From Bacillota bacterium (GTDB taxonomy: Bacteria > Bacillota > Clostridia > Lachnospirales > Lachnospiraceae): 64,000 bases of DNA. The position numbers were made by a program, and so were the translations under genes. Where the stretch lies: positions 1-64,000 of the forward strand of contig JAEYOY010000070.1 in the NCBI GenBank assembly GCA_023411215.1, written 5' to 3'. Positions 8,428 to 17,184 of the stretch are shown piece by piece (positions within the stretch are counted from its first letter, which is position 1; every line of letters begins with the position of its first letter). The notes beneath the pieces were generated by a model. The model worked only from the letters and a program-made list of their open reading frames with translations. It was not told where the DNA came from and did no database searches.

Positions 8428-9420
8428 TTAGTTGATTTTCTTTAACACTTCATTAACCGCTTTTTCATCGATCCGCCTTACTACACTGTGTGTATATTCT
8501 ATAAAGTATTTTTTCCAGAAGCCACGAGCCGTAGGATTGAAGCTTTCACAATCAACGCCCAGCAGACGATAGCCTTCTCTCTTCAACTCTCTCATGACAT
8601 GACAGAGCAGATTATGATAGATGCCGCTCCCCCTATATTCCGGTTCGCAATAAGCCCCACAGATATTTATCATATCATCAACCTCTGTAGAAAAATTTTC
8701 TCCACAGTCAGCGAGCTTAATATAGGCGATTGGCTTCCCGTTTACCTTAGCAGCAAAGTACCTCACATCCTCTGCAGCCTGTTTGTACAGACCTTCTTCA
8801 TCGATGGGTTCAAAGAACATAAAGGATGGACTCTTACCGAGATGCTGAATCAGATCATTATGCTGCCTCAGCAGGAGCACCCATTCATCTCTGAACAACT
8901 CTACATAATTTATACCATATCCATCCGCAAACAAAACCTCCTTTGTAACAGGTATTATATCCAGATTACAGATCAAGTCTAGACAACGCAGCCCAAATCC
9001 ATTATAGAAAAAGCTCTTTTCTCCTGCACCATCATGTGCATATAGAGTAATGGCATGGCTTCGTATTCCTGCCTTAACCCATTTTAATGCCGCTGCTTGG
9101 TACAGTCTGGAATAGAGGCGCCCCCGGCTATCCTCATCCATATCACTTACCACGCCATGCGCATACAGAGGAACATAACCGCCTCGTACATCCGTTGTGC
9201 CAAAGGCATCTTCTCTTGGCCGGTATGAGCAAAGAAACCCAACCATCCTATCTCCTATAGTAGCCGCTACCCCAAGTCCATTTTCAACAAAATGTCCCAT
9301 ATCCGGAAGTGTTCCTATCTCCGGAAGTATTGTTACCATCCTCTGTTCCATTTTATAATTATCCTTTGCAATTTGCATAGCCATCGCGATATGCTCCTGC
9401 TTAAAATCCACTATCTCCAT
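8428..9420 (-). CDS. GNAT-family N-acetyltransferase (tandem-domain)
   Basis: 330 residues. The C-terminal GNAT domain is clear, with CEPEYRGSGIYHNLLCHVMRELKREGY as the acetyl-CoA site (about 247-273) and SFNPTARGFWKKYF at the end. The N-terminal half (about 1-160) has a second GNAT-like pattern (SDMDEDSRGRLYSRLYQAAAL, FFYNGFGLRCLD). Its ATG shares a base with the rsgA stop (TAATG), so the two are translationally coupled. Substrate unknown. Confidence 0.82.
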   Translation of the reverse strand: MEIVDFKQEHIAMAMQIAKDNYKMEQRMVTILPEIGTLPDMGHFVENGLGVAATIGDRMVGFLCSYRPREDAFGTTDVRGGYVPLYAHGVVSDMDEDSRGRLYSRLYQAAALKWVKAGIRSHAITLYAHDGAGEKSFFYNGFGLRCLDLICNLDIIPVTKEVLFADGYGINYVELFRDEWVLLLRQHNDLIQHLGKSPSFMFFEPIDEEGLYKQAAEDVRYFAAKVNGKPIAYIKLADCGENFSTEVDDMINICGAYCEPEYRGSGIYHNLLCHVMRELKREGYRLLGVDCESFNPTARGFWKKYFIEYTHSVVRRIDEKAVNEVLKKIN

Positions 9421-10502
9421 TATCGTTTTCCTCCCACCTTATGCTTTGCTCTGTTAGACTTCTCTAGTTTCTTGAAGAACTCCCTCTTCTCTTTCAAATA
9501 TGCCGATTTATCCTCCGTAAATCTGGCTTCGCTCTTTAACCCTAGATAATTCTTCCATCTCGTACGTTCCAGAACACCTGATGCTATTGCTGACTGTATC
9601 GCGCATCCCGGTTCGCCTTGATGGGTACAATCCGAGAACCGACACTCGGCAAATAGCTTTTCGATATCAGAAAACGCTTCACCAAGCCCTTCTTCGACAT
9701 CCCACATACCAAGCTCCCTCATTCCCGGAGTATCAATAATCATGACACCATTCTTCAGCATAATCAATTGGCGATGGGTTGTCGTATGCCTCCCTTTACT
9801 ATCCTCCACACGAATATCGCTGACATTCATTATCTCTTCACCCGCTAGCGCATTAACCAGTGTGGATTTACCGACACCTGAGGAACCAAGAAATACAACA
9901 GTACTGCTAGGCTTCATATATTGCTGCAGCTGCTCCAAGCCCTCTTTTGTCACAGCACTGACTGCATATACCGGAACGCCGATTGCCTGCTGCCTGACCT
10001 GTTCCAGCTGTTCTGAATAATCCTCCACCAAATCAGCCTTCGTCAGAAGTACGACCGGTGTTCCCCCGCTCTCCCAGGAGACCGTAATATACCTTAAGAT
10101 ACGGTTCACGTTAAAATCGTAGTTCAGGGATGCCATTATAAACACATAATCAAAATTTGCAGCCACCACCTGTTCTAAAATAGTCTTTACATAGCCTGCT
10201 GCATGACCGGAATAATCCGGTCTTGAGAATTTTGACTTGCGGGGATATACTCGTACAATCTGCGAATCTCCACATTCATTATAACGCAATGCTACAAAGT
10301 CACCAACAGCCGGAAAATCCTCTGAAGCATTCAACTTGTTATAAAAAGAGCCCTTTATTCTGGCATTGCTTTCGCCATATGAAGATATTACCTTGAATAA
10401 TTCCCTGTGAACCTCCGTCACCCTTGCCGGAATGCAACCATCCAAGTTTTCTTCCAAATCATTGTTTACGGTAAAACCGTAATTTACTAAATCGATCATC
10501 AT
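9420..10502 (-). CDS. rsgA: Ribosome small-subunit-dependent GTPase A
   Basis: 360 residues, the usual RsgA/YjeQ length. The order is OB-fold, then a circularly permuted GTPase: G4 LLTKADL (about 154) comes before G1 GSSGVGKST (about 206) and G3 DTPG (about 257). A zinc-binding C-x5-C-x-H-x5-C motif (CRFSDCTHQGEPGC) follows near 291. The family helps late 30S maturation. GGAGG precedes the ATG by three bases. It is coupled to the downstream acetyltransferase and preceded by an attenuator-like leader. Confidence 0.95.
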   Translation of the reverse strand: MMIDLVNYGFTVNNDLEENLDGCIPARVTEVHRELFKVISSYGESNARIKGSFYNKLNASEDFPAVGDFVALRYNECGDSQIVRVYPRKSKFSRPDYSGHAAGYVKTILEQVVAANFDYVFIMASLNYDFNVNRILRYITVSWESGGTPVVLLTKADLVEDYSEQLEQVRQQAIGVPVYAVSAVTKEGLEQLQQYMKPSSTVVFLGSSGVGKSTLVNALAGEEIMNVSDIRVEDSKGRHTTTHRQLIMLKNGVMIIDTPGMRELGMWDVEEGLGEAFSDIEKLFAECRFSDCTHQGEPGCAIQSAIASGVLERTRWKNYLGLKSEARFTEDKSAYLKEKREFFKKLEKSNRAKHKVGGKR

Positions 10503-10587
10503 ATTCCTCCATTAATTGTTTCAATAATTTCAAATTCATCTTTCTACTTATAAATAAGCTATCCTCAAAACATAATACAATACTCAT
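10459..10587 (-). CDS. Possible 42-residue protein overlapping the start of rsgA
   Basis: Frame starting ATG at 10587, with GAAAGGAG eight bases upstream, encodes MSIVLCFEDSLFISRKMNLK... ending LRFYRKQ. It runs 44 bases into rsgA in another frame. The ribosome-binding site is better spaced than that of rsgA itself, so it could be a small protein or a translational coupler. No homologue is recognised, and it may be chance. Confidence 0.3.
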   Translation of the reverse strand: MSIVLCFEDSLFISRKMNLKLLKQLMEEYDDRFSKLRFYRKQ

Positions 10588-10655
10588 ATAAATCGCTCCT
10601 TTCATATAGTTGATTACATCGTTTTTGTTGTGTTAAATAACTTACCATTGGGCAG

Positions 10656-10699
10656 AAAAATAGCCAAAAGCAGCCTTTTGATCGCGCTGCCTTTGGCTA
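10656..10699 (-). terminator. Strong terminator in the rsgA leader (second of two)
   Basis: TAGCCAAAGGCAGC pairs with GCTGCTTTTGGCTA (one mismatch, 11-base loop) and is followed on the minus strand by ATTTTT. It lies between the leader promoter and rsgA, so read-through would be needed for rsgA expression from that promoter. Confidence 0.75.
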
Positions 10700-10718
10700 G
10701 TGATGTATTTTTAGGTAC

Positions 10719-10743
10719 AAAAATAACACACCCTAAAGTGTGC
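10719..10743 (-). terminator. First terminator in the rsgA leader
   Basis: CACAC-TTTAGG-GTGTG stem followed by TTATTTTTG on the minus strand. It is small but well tailed, about 25 bases upstream of the stronger terminator. Confidence 0.5.
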
Positions 10744-10835
10744 CACTGCATAAGTCATGGTATTCACGAAAGGTTACTTGTAAGGCATCCCACAGCATAG
10801 AAAGTATCTTCCTGCTTGTTCCGCCCAATATGAAG

Positions 10836-10868
10836 TTAGTCAAAAACCACCATTCTAAAAGCCAACAT
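10836..10868 (-). CDS. Ten-codon leader ORF upstream of rsgA
   Basis: MLAFRMVVFD, starting ATG at 10868 with AAAGGAG eight bases upstream. It lies about 60 bases after a strong promoter and before two terminators. Just before the ribosome-binding site is a stem-loop (GACT..CAAAGG-GTGA-CCTTTG-AGTC, minus strand). This is the arrangement seen in ribosome-mediated attenuation, but no homologous leader peptide is recognised. Confidence 0.4.
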   Translation of the reverse strand: MLAFRMVVFD

Positions 10869-10935
10869 TCAAACAACTCCTTTCGACTCAAAGGTCACCC
10901 TTTGATGGTCAGTCAAATTAATTATTTACATTGCA

Positions 10936-10964
10936 ATTATAAAGGATATTTTTGCTAAATGCAA
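10936..10964 (-). promoter_or_regulatory. Promoter of the rsgA leader
   Basis: Minus-strand -35 TTGCAT (10959-10964) and a perfect -10 TATAAT (10936-10941) with 17-base spacing. Transcription should start near 10929. Confidence 0.7.
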
Positions 10965-11228
10965 CAATTATTTTAAATCTTTCCATTATTATTCCTGTAT
11001 CGTTGAATGTACTACCAACTTTACACCCTCTCATAAAGTCTACAAAATACAGGGTACACGCACTTTTCAATGCAAATTCCATGTAGATAAAATTCATCAT
11101 GCAGATATAAGAGCACTTTACAGGCAAAGCGAAATACTATCTGTAAAATGATTTTCCTTGACTTTTCGACACCTTGATATATACTTTTGTTTGTGATAAT
11201 TTTGCATGACCACTCAAGGAGGTTCCAG

Positions 11229-12092
11229 TTGAAATCACAGAATATTGTAATACAAAAAACAAAAGAATATGCACTGATTACCATTGGTGTCATGTTGGTA
11301 GTAATCGGTGTTTATTTCTTCAAATTCCCGAACAATTTCTCAACCGGAGGAGTTACGGGTATGGCAATCATATTAAGCAGTCTTCTAGGCAGCGGTGTCA
11401 GCTCCGGTACCATCGTATTAATCATTAATATCATCCTATTAATTGTCGGTTATCTAACATTAGGTAGAAGCTTCGGAAATCGAACCGTATACGGAAGTTT
11501 ATTGCTCTCACTCTCCCTACGGGTTTTGGAAATTATCGTACCTATGGAGAAGCCCCTGACGAATCAACCTTTATTAGAACTGGCTTTCGCAGTAATCCTT
11601 CCCTCGGTTGGATCCGCACTGCTTTTTAATATTGGTGCATCAACCGGTGGTACAGATGTCATCGCCATGCTTCTCAAGAAGTATACCAGCCTCGACATCG
11701 GACGTTCTCTTTTAATGACTGACTTTTTACTTACGGTTGCAGTATTTCCGGTCTTTGGTATCACTACCGGATTATTATCCATATTAGGTTTGTTCCTAAA
11801 AGCAACACTGGTTGATAACGTAATCGAGAGTCTGAACTTAAATAAATATTTCACAATTATATGTGTGAATCCCAAACCGATCTGTGATTATATTATTAAT
11901 ACACTTCACAGAAGTGCGACGGTCTTTGATGCCAAAGGAGCATTTACAGAGAAAGAAAAAAAAATAATATTAACCGTTATGAATCGTTCTCAGGCCGTTA
12001 TGTTAAGAAAGCTTATTAAACAGATGGATCCAGACGCTTTCCTATTAATCACAAATACCAGTGAAATCATCGGACGTGGTTTCCGAGGATAA
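11229..12092 (+). CDS. YitT-family membrane protein (DUF161-DUF2179)
   Basis: About 287 residues. Several membrane helices (ALITIGVMLVVIGVYFFKF, GTIVLIINIILLIVGYLTL and others) contain the glycine-rich FSTGGVTGMAIILS and GASTGGTDVIAMLL motifs of the YitT family. A soluble DUF2179 domain ends it (about 215-287). I chose TTG at 11229, in frame, because AAGGAGG sits seven bases before it; the longer frame from 11187 has no ribosome-binding site. The transported substrate, if any, is unknown. Confidence 0.85.
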   Translation: MKSQNIVIQKTKEYALITIGVMLVVIGVYFFKFPNNFSTGGVTGMAIILSSLLGSGVSSGTIVLIINIILLIVGYLTLGRSFGNRTVYGSLLLSLSLRVLEIIVPMEKPLTNQPLLELAFAVILPSVGSALLFNIGASTGGTDVIAMLLKKYTSLDIGRSLLMTDFLLTVAVFPVFGITTGLLSILGLFLKATLVDNVIESLNLNKYFTIICVNPKPICDYIINTLHRSATVFDAKGAFTEKEKKIILTVMNRSQAVMLRKLIKQMDPDAFLLITNTSEIIGRGFRG

Positions 12093-12149
12093 TCTCTACC
12101 TGATAGAATAGATACTCCAGAAAGCATCTTACTCGAACATTACATCGTC

Positions 12150-12198
12150 AAAAAATCATAGGAATAAGGGTAACCCCTTCGTTCCTATGATTTTTTTA
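12150..12198 (+). terminator. Terminator after the YitT-family gene
   Basis: AAAAATCATAGGAA pairs with TTCCTATGATTTTTTT around a loop with its own short stem (AAGGGGTTACCCCTT-like). T-tracts flank both sides. Confidence 0.8.
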
Positions 12199-12302
12199 TA
12201 TATGATAATTTAAGGTTCTCGAAGCAAGCTGTCTATTATTCAAATATTATCGCACTACAATGCATATATTTTAATAGAATAATGTTATCAGGAGGTAATC
12301 CC

Positions 12303-13115
12303 TTGAATACTTCAGTTGATTTTGAGACCATCCTCTTTGAGCATCACTTTTGGCTTCAGATACTGGGTGATCATTCCAGATTTATCTTTTTCTCTCTGGC
12401 ACCGACAGAGACCGAATATATATTATTAGCTCAGGAGTTCATCCTTCTCTTTGATAAGCTGCTCGAGGATGCTAGACATATTCCGGATGGGAAGACACTG
12501 GATACGTTAAATCAACAAGCCTATGAGGCAGCTTCGCGGTTACGTGAATTCAAGCTGGAGTTGTTATCAATGTCCCTTGATGCAGATTTAAAAACCCAGT
12601 TATCCCCCTCTTTTATCAATGATATGTTGAACGAACTGGAGGAATATCTTTCTATCTTATGTAACCTGAGGTATAATACACCCAACTTAATTCACCCAAT
12701 CCATTATCACATGCTGTGGCTCTCCGATGCAATCGGTCATGCCGCTACAATTGAGGCAGAACTTGATTTCATCGAGGCAGATCAGATTAATCAAGCCTGC
12801 CGGTTTCGAATGCAATTTCAAGATCTGTATTTGAAGGCTCTCATTATGAACGGATATCTTCGGACTGAGCTCAAACAATTTCCTGCTCTGAATAGATTGA
12901 ACGAGCAGGCTGCAACGGCGATTCAAAGCTTTACTGAATTCCTTGATTCACTGCGGGATAAACGTACAGACCGCAAGGTACTTGGAACGCTGATGCCCCT
13001 TATGGCAGATCATATGTCGAGAGAAGAATGCTATTATCTATGGAAGTTATCTCAAGCTTCATCGATCATAAGAAGACCTGATTGTGATCCAACCAGACCT
13101 AGAATCGAACCCTAA
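12303..13115 (+). CDS. DUF2935 domain-containing protein
   Basis: 270 residues in two similar all-helical halves, each a four-helix-bundle like hemerythrin/ferritin folds. His/Glu-rich helix motifs include LFEHHFWLQILGDHSRF at the start and PIHYHMLWLSDAIGHA and MADHMSREECYY later, which look like metal ligands. TTG at 12303 is preferred: AGGAGG lies just before it, whereas the in-frame ATG at 12282 has none. Metal binding is an inference; the family has no established function. Confidence 0.8.
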   Translation: MNTSVDFETILFEHHFWLQILGDHSRFIFFSLAPTETEYILLAQEFILLFDKLLEDARHIPDGKTLDTLNQQAYEAASRLREFKLELLSMSLDADLKTQLSPSFINDMLNELEEYLSILCNLRYNTPNLIHPIHYHMLWLSDAIGHAATIEAELDFIEADQINQACRFRMQFQDLYLKALIMNGYLRTELKQFPALNRLNEQAATAIQSFTEFLDSLRDKRTDRKVLGTLMPLMADHMSREECYYLWKLSQASSIIRRPDCDPTRPRIEP

Positions 13116-13187
13116 CCGGAAGAAGTACGCGCATCGCGTAAGCAAGATGAATTGATAAATCAATTCACTTGTCATGAATCAATAAAA

Positions 13188-13240
13188 GCTTTCTGTTATA
13201 GCCGATCGGAGCAATCCAAATCCGTTGTAACAGAAAGCCT
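13188..13240. terminator. Inverted repeat, possible bidirectional terminator
   Basis: AAAGCTTTCTGTTA and TAACAGAAAGCC pair across about 28 bases between the convergent DUF2935 and Fpg-like genes. A second small inverted repeat (AATTGATAAATCAATT) lies at 13152-13167. T-tracts are weak, so termination is uncertain. Confidence 0.4.
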
Positions 13241-13315
13241 ATCACGTTTATTTTATACTTACTCTTACTCAATATAGGCTTAGAGCATCTTCTTCTTTCA
13301 TTCACCAGACGCATT

Positions 13316-14140
13316 TTACTTCTGACATACGTCACAATAGTAGATGCTTCCTCCAAGATAAGCCTCTTTTTGAATGATATGCCCGCAGCTCAGGCAAGGC
13401 TTTCCTACGGTATTCTTACTTAGTCTTGTTACATACCCACCGGGATTACCATAAAAATCCTTTTCTGTATTCCTGCCTCCCTGCGCTATCATCTGAGCCG
13501 GTGTATTTTTAACGGAATGGTATAATCTATCAATATCATCTTGATGAAAGGTCCCTACCTTTCTCTTAGGATGTAGACCGGCATAATACAGGATATCCTG
13601 TAAAATACCGTTACCCAGACCCGGGATTCTCTGTTCCGTGGCCAAAATCGCCTTAGCACTCAGCTTTTGTGCATCCTGCGCAGTTAAGATCCTCATGAAA
13701 TATTCCTTGTCAAACTGCTCACTCAGGAGCGAGGGCTTTTCTTTTGCTACTATATAATATGGATTGTCAAATTCCTTCTCATCAACACACCAAAGGAAAC
13801 CATACATTTGAACAGAGCCGCTCATCGTTGACCCATCCTCGAATTCGATAAGAAGCTGATGCTTCACAGGACGCTTTACATCCTTCTCATAATATCTTAA
13901 GACTACACCATCTCCGATAACAAAAATCAGGTTTTCAATCTCCATTCGGATTTGCCCACCGTTGGGTGCTGCTTCACCAATTCGACGACCCTTTAAAAGT
14001 TCACCATAGGCTTGTGGATCACCGTAAAAAAATGCAAATTTGTGTGGTGAATATAATGTTGTAACCTTTATAATCCGTTTACCCCGAATTGAAGCATTCA
14101 TTTGATCTGATAATATCTTCGCTTCTACCAGCTCAATCAT
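13316..14140 (-). CDS. Fpg/Nei-like DNA glycosylase homologue with atypical active site
   Basis: 274 residues with the Fpg/Nei layout: N-terminal beta sandwich, helix-two-turn-helix with RIPGLGNGILQDILYYAGLHP, and a four-Cys zinc finger (CLSCG...CDVCQ) at the C-terminus. After Met the protein begins IELVE where the family has PELPE: the catalytic Pro1 is Ile, and the zinc-finger Arg is replaced (GGSIYYC). Glu2 is kept. Start chosen at 14140 (GGAAGGAG upstream) rather than 14179. Clostridial relatives annotated endonuclease VIII share this pattern, so the activity may be altered. Confidence 0.78.
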   Translation of the reverse strand: MIELVEAKILSDQMNASIRGKRIIKVTTLYSPHKFAFFYGDPQAYGELLKGRRIGEAAPNGGQIRMEIENLIFVIGDGVVLRYYEKDVKRPVKHQLLIEFEDGSTMSGSVQMYGFLWCVDEKEFDNPYYIVAKEKPSLLSEQFDKEYFMRILTAQDAQKLSAKAILATEQRIPGLGNGILQDILYYAGLHPKRKVGTFHQDDIDRLYHSVKNTPAQMIAQGGRNTEKDFYGNPGGYVTRLSKNTVGKPCLSCGHIIQKEAYLGGSIYYCDVCQK

Positions 14141-14178
14141 ACAAATACAGTCTCCTTCCTTTTGTAAGTATTCATTCA

Positions 14179-14970
14179 TTAAAATCCATATTTCTTCTTA
14201 TTTATAATAACATATCCCACTTCAATCATTAGAAAAAGAATACAAATCATGACTGCAAAAACCACCTCTGGGTATTGACCATTGAAACCATTTTCCGAAG
14301 TATGCTTAACAACAATTCCTACATATGCCCAAATTACAGTAGCTGCATATGCAATACTCCTATTCTTTAGGGTGTAGAAGGAAGCAATGATTAAAATAAT
14401 TAGTGCTCCTATAATTGTTAATAGCCGAGACGAAACACCGAAACCAGGCCAACTGATACTTATTAAAAATACAGATACATTAACCATCACAGCGACGGTT
14501 ATCCAGCCGAAATAAATACTAAAGGACAGCCTGACAAATATCCTCTCCGAAAGTGAAACATCCTCTGAGTATATATATTGATTAATGATGCTTAAACATA
14601 CAAGAATTGTAATTATTAACACTAGTGATAGGGCCATATATCTATAATGCCAAGCAAAAATCCATGCTATATTACATAAACAGGACAGGATAAAAAACAA
14701 TCGAATGAAATCGGAAATCTTAGACGACAGAGTTGACACATGACCCATAGCTTCTAACTGATATACAACATATGTAAATAGCAGAACATAAATCACCGTC
14801 CATATCAGGAAAGTATAACCCGCAGGTATGATCAAAGAAGGATAATTATTAGAAACATCACTCGTAATCATCCCATTTATCGGTAATAAACTAGCCAGTA
14901 TATTAACTGCTATCATCACTAAGAACGAGATGACAGCTAATACCTTATAACAAATATTCCCATTTGACAT
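14179..14970 (-). CDS. TspO/MBR-like tryptophan-rich membrane protein
   Basis: 263 residues with about eight membrane helices. The segment PSLIIPAGYTFLIWTVIYVLLF (about 46-67) is the hallmark of the TspO/MBR-related family that is longer than classical TspO (about 160 residues). GGGGGAAG lies four bases before the ATG at 14970; the frame extends to 15009 without a site. It precedes the Fpg-like gene by 38 bases. TspO proteins bind tetrapyrroles; whether this branch does is unknown. Confidence 0.72.
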   Translation of the reverse strand: MSNGNICYKVLAVISFLVMIAVNILASLLPINGMITSDVSNNYPSLIIPAGYTFLIWTVIYVLLFTYVVYQLEAMGHVSTLSSKISDFIRLFFILSCLCNIAWIFAWHYRYMALSLVLIITILVCLSIINQYIYSEDVSLSERIFVRLSFSIYFGWITVAVMVNVSVFLISISWPGFGVSSRLLTIIGALIILIIASFYTLKNRSIAYAATVIWAYVGIVVKHTSENGFNGQYPEVVFAVMICILFLMIEVGYVIINKKKYGF

Positions 14971-15332
14971 ATATCTTCCCCCAATATAACGTCCATGAAT
15001 AATATACACTATACCACCATCTATTTCCGTTTTTTCCCTATATAGTAAATATATACCATATACTACGATACTTTATGCAAGGAAAGATGTCAATATATTT
15101 GTATTGTATTATATCATTTTTTGAATATTTAATATCATTCCGCAATATTTCCATCAATATGACCAATTGTATCATTACACAAAACCCGGTAAAAATGTGG
15201 AGGTCTATAATAGGGGAGCCACAACCTATGAGTGTTGATATTACTGGATTTATAAGCTTCTAGATTGGTGATAAATCTCACTTCTTGGACATATGATATT
15301 ATAATTAATACATTTGTCTTATGGGAGGTACT

Positions 15333-15875
15333 ATGAATTTTCAACAAAGTAAAACCTATCAAAATATAGTAAATGCATATAACATTGATGCTGAGGCAAA
15401 TACCCGTTATCAAATATATGCAGACCAAGCAAGGCTGGAGGGTTATATAGAGATAGCTGCAGTATATGAAACCACAGCCAGAAACGATAAGGAACATGCA
15501 AGAATCTGGATGCGAAAGTTAAATGAAGGTGTTCTACCGAATACGGAGCAAAATTTGCAAAACTCTTATGAGTTGGAATCAGTTCTAGGCAATAATCTGT
15601 TCCGGGAATATTCCCGTATTGCCCAAGAGGAAGGTTATCATGATATTGCTACTTTATTCAACGACATTGCTAATATTGAACTGTATCACGAATTGAGATT
15701 TAGGTCATTACATGGAGATTTGACCCTTGGAGATCTTTATTGCAGGCCGACTGAAATGTTATGGATCTGTATGCAGTGCGGTAATATTATAGGCGGCTTA
15801 TGCGCTCCAGAGATTTGCCCGGTCTGCTCATTCCCCCAGGGCTATTATCGGTTATATAACAACGATGTGATCTAA
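15333..15875 (+). CDS. Rubrerythrin family protein
   Basis: 180 residues. An N-terminal ferritin-like four-helix bundle has diiron ligands in EANTRYQIYADQA, ENDKEHA-type (ARNDKEHARIW), REYSRIAQEEGYHDIA and IELYHELRFRSL. The C-terminal rubredoxin-like iron site has two Cys pairs (ICMQCG and CPVCSFPQGYY). Such proteins reduce hydrogen peroxide in anaerobes. ATG at 15333 follows GGGAGG; the upstream ATG at 15321 overlaps that site. Own transcription unit with a terminator. Confidence 0.9.
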   Translation: MNFQQSKTYQNIVNAYNIDAEANTRYQIYADQARLEGYIEIAAVYETTARNDKEHARIWMRKLNEGVLPNTEQNLQNSYELESVLGNNLFREYSRIAQEEGYHDIATLFNDIANIELYHELRFRSLHGDLTLGDLYCRPTEMLWICMQCGNIIGGLCAPEICPVCSFPQGYYRLYNNDVI

Positions 15876-15898
15876 GACATTTATGAAAGAAGAGTCAG

Positions 15899-15985
15899 TT
15901 TCAAAACATATTCCATAACCATACTGAGGGGATAACTACATCCCCTCCCTCGGCTAACAAATTGTTTTGAAATAGTCCTTCTTTT
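15899..15985 (+). terminator. Terminator after the rubrerythrin gene
   Basis: Two nested stems: TTTCAAAACA/TGTTTTGAAA outside (15899-15908, 15963-15972) and GAGGGGAT/ATCCCCTC inside (15926-15947). They are followed by CCTTCTTTTTATC. Confidence 0.7.
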
Positions 15986-16076
15986 TATCATTTTTATTTT
16001 ACTAACCCAAGTCATACCCACTCATACTTTATTAGGTAATTATAAGTCTTGAAGCTGTCCTCATTAATTACACTCA

Positions 16077-16838
16077 CTATTCTATGTCTCGTAAGAATCT
16101 AACGTAAAATTCATCATACGTTAGTCTGCTTTGATACAGCTTTTCAGCCAGCAGGGTACCGATATATCGGAAATGCCAGGGCTCATAATTATAGCCGGTA
16201 ATATGTTCCTTCCCCTTTGGGTATCTCAATATAAAGCCATACTTGTACGAATGGTCCGCTAACCATATCCCCTCCGGTGTATCTGCAAAGGTTTCTTCTA
16301 AATCATTAATATCAACCGCTAGACCTGATTGATGTTCACTATGCCCCGCCCGGGCTGATACCTTGTCTCTTTCCGTCTGGTATTGGGTCAGTGGTATATC
16401 CTCATTCCAGTTTCGAAAATATACCTGTTTCTGATATAGAAAGCTACGAAAGGTTGAGATAGCCTTTAGGAATATACCCTCCTGTCTGGCGTCACGGCAC
16501 ATAACTTCAAAACATGCTCTGGCTGAGTGTCGAAGCAACAGCGTTGACTCGTTATAGTCCGGAGCAATCATCTCTAAATCTCCAGGAATGTAATCTCTCG
16601 AAAGCTGACAATACTTATTTACCAGAACTGTAAGTCGATCTGGGCATAAGACCTGACTGACCTTTGAATAGAACCCATGATCCAATCCGATTTCAACATG
16701 AGTAATCACATCCTCCCATGACAGTTCATTGTGACTAATTTTATATCGGATATACCTCTTATCATTGTCTTCCCGGTAATATGGCAGACATCGATACTCC
16801 CACACTTCCTCGATTAATTCCTCTATTCTTTCCTCCAT
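16077..16838 (-). CDS. M15-family D,D-carboxypeptidase-like protein (VanY type)
   Basis: 253 residues. Zinc ligands of the M15B fold are visible: GHSEHQSGLAVDIN (His and Asp, about 166-179) and EPWHFRYIG (His, about 219). STFRSFLYQKQVYF is the substrate-side motif. Such enzymes trim the terminal D-Ala of peptidoglycan stem peptides. No signal peptide or membrane helix is visible at the N-terminus (MEERIEELIEEVWEY), which is unusual for an enzyme acting on the wall. It stands alone. Confidence 0.82.
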   Translation of the reverse strand: MEERIEELIEEVWEYRCLPYYREDNDKRYIRYKISHNELSWEDVITHVEIGLDHGFYSKVSQVLCPDRLTVLVNKYCQLSRDYIPGDLEMIAPDYNESTLLLRHSARACFEVMCRDARQEGIFLKAISTFRSFLYQKQVYFRNWNEDIPLTQYQTERDKVSARAGHSEHQSGLAVDINDLEETFADTPEGIWLADHSYKYGFILRYPKGKEHITGYNYEPWHFRYIGTLLAEKLYQSRLTYDEFYVRFLRDIE

Positions 16839-17052
16839 TCACATCTCCTACTGACACCAAAATCATCTTCGTCATTTACTCACATTATATTAAGATATGG
16901 ATACATATATCCACAGAATTCATCCACCACATACAATTTCTCACCTACAACCATTCATTTTTCAACCTAGGCAGAGAAGAGGTAGCATTACATTCCGTAT
17001 ACTCTCCAAATCAAGCCTGCTGATTAATCTTTAACAGCTACGGATTTCGAAC
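16839..17052. other. Intergenic region
   Basis: Upstream region of the VanY-type gene, AT-rich. No gene or strong hairpin seen before the CAP-gene terminator. Confidence 0.4.
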
Positions 17053-17090
17053 AAAAAAGGAGTACCCTGGTGTATTGGATACTCCTTTTC
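17053..17090 (-). terminator. Terminator after the CAP-domain gene
   Basis: AAAAGGAGTA/TACTCCTTTT stem (17055-17064, 17080-17089), followed on the minus strand by a T-tract (CTTTTTTG). Confidence 0.75.
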
Positions 17091-17184
17091 GCTATTCATA
17101 GTAGTAAGTTTGTGAAATATGCTTTTTATCGTTTCCGATTTTTCGATTATTCGCAATTAGTTATTCTCATTAGCAACAAATGGT

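Noticed and set aside
10650..10964. Known riboswitch, T-box, SRP RNA or 6S RNA in the rsgA leader
   Set aside because: I found none of their conserved motifs (for example no AGGGTGG T-box loop, no GGAAGGAAGCAG SRP loop); the uORF-plus-terminator reading fits better.
10740..11293. Short open frames on both strands upstream of the YitT gene
   Set aside because: They overlap the rsgA leader with its promoter and terminators, have no ribosome-binding sites and resemble no family.
13152..13167. AATTGATAAATCAATT palindrome as a further copy of repeat family A
   Set aside because: Only the general hairpin form is shared; the flanking conserved bases of family A are missing.
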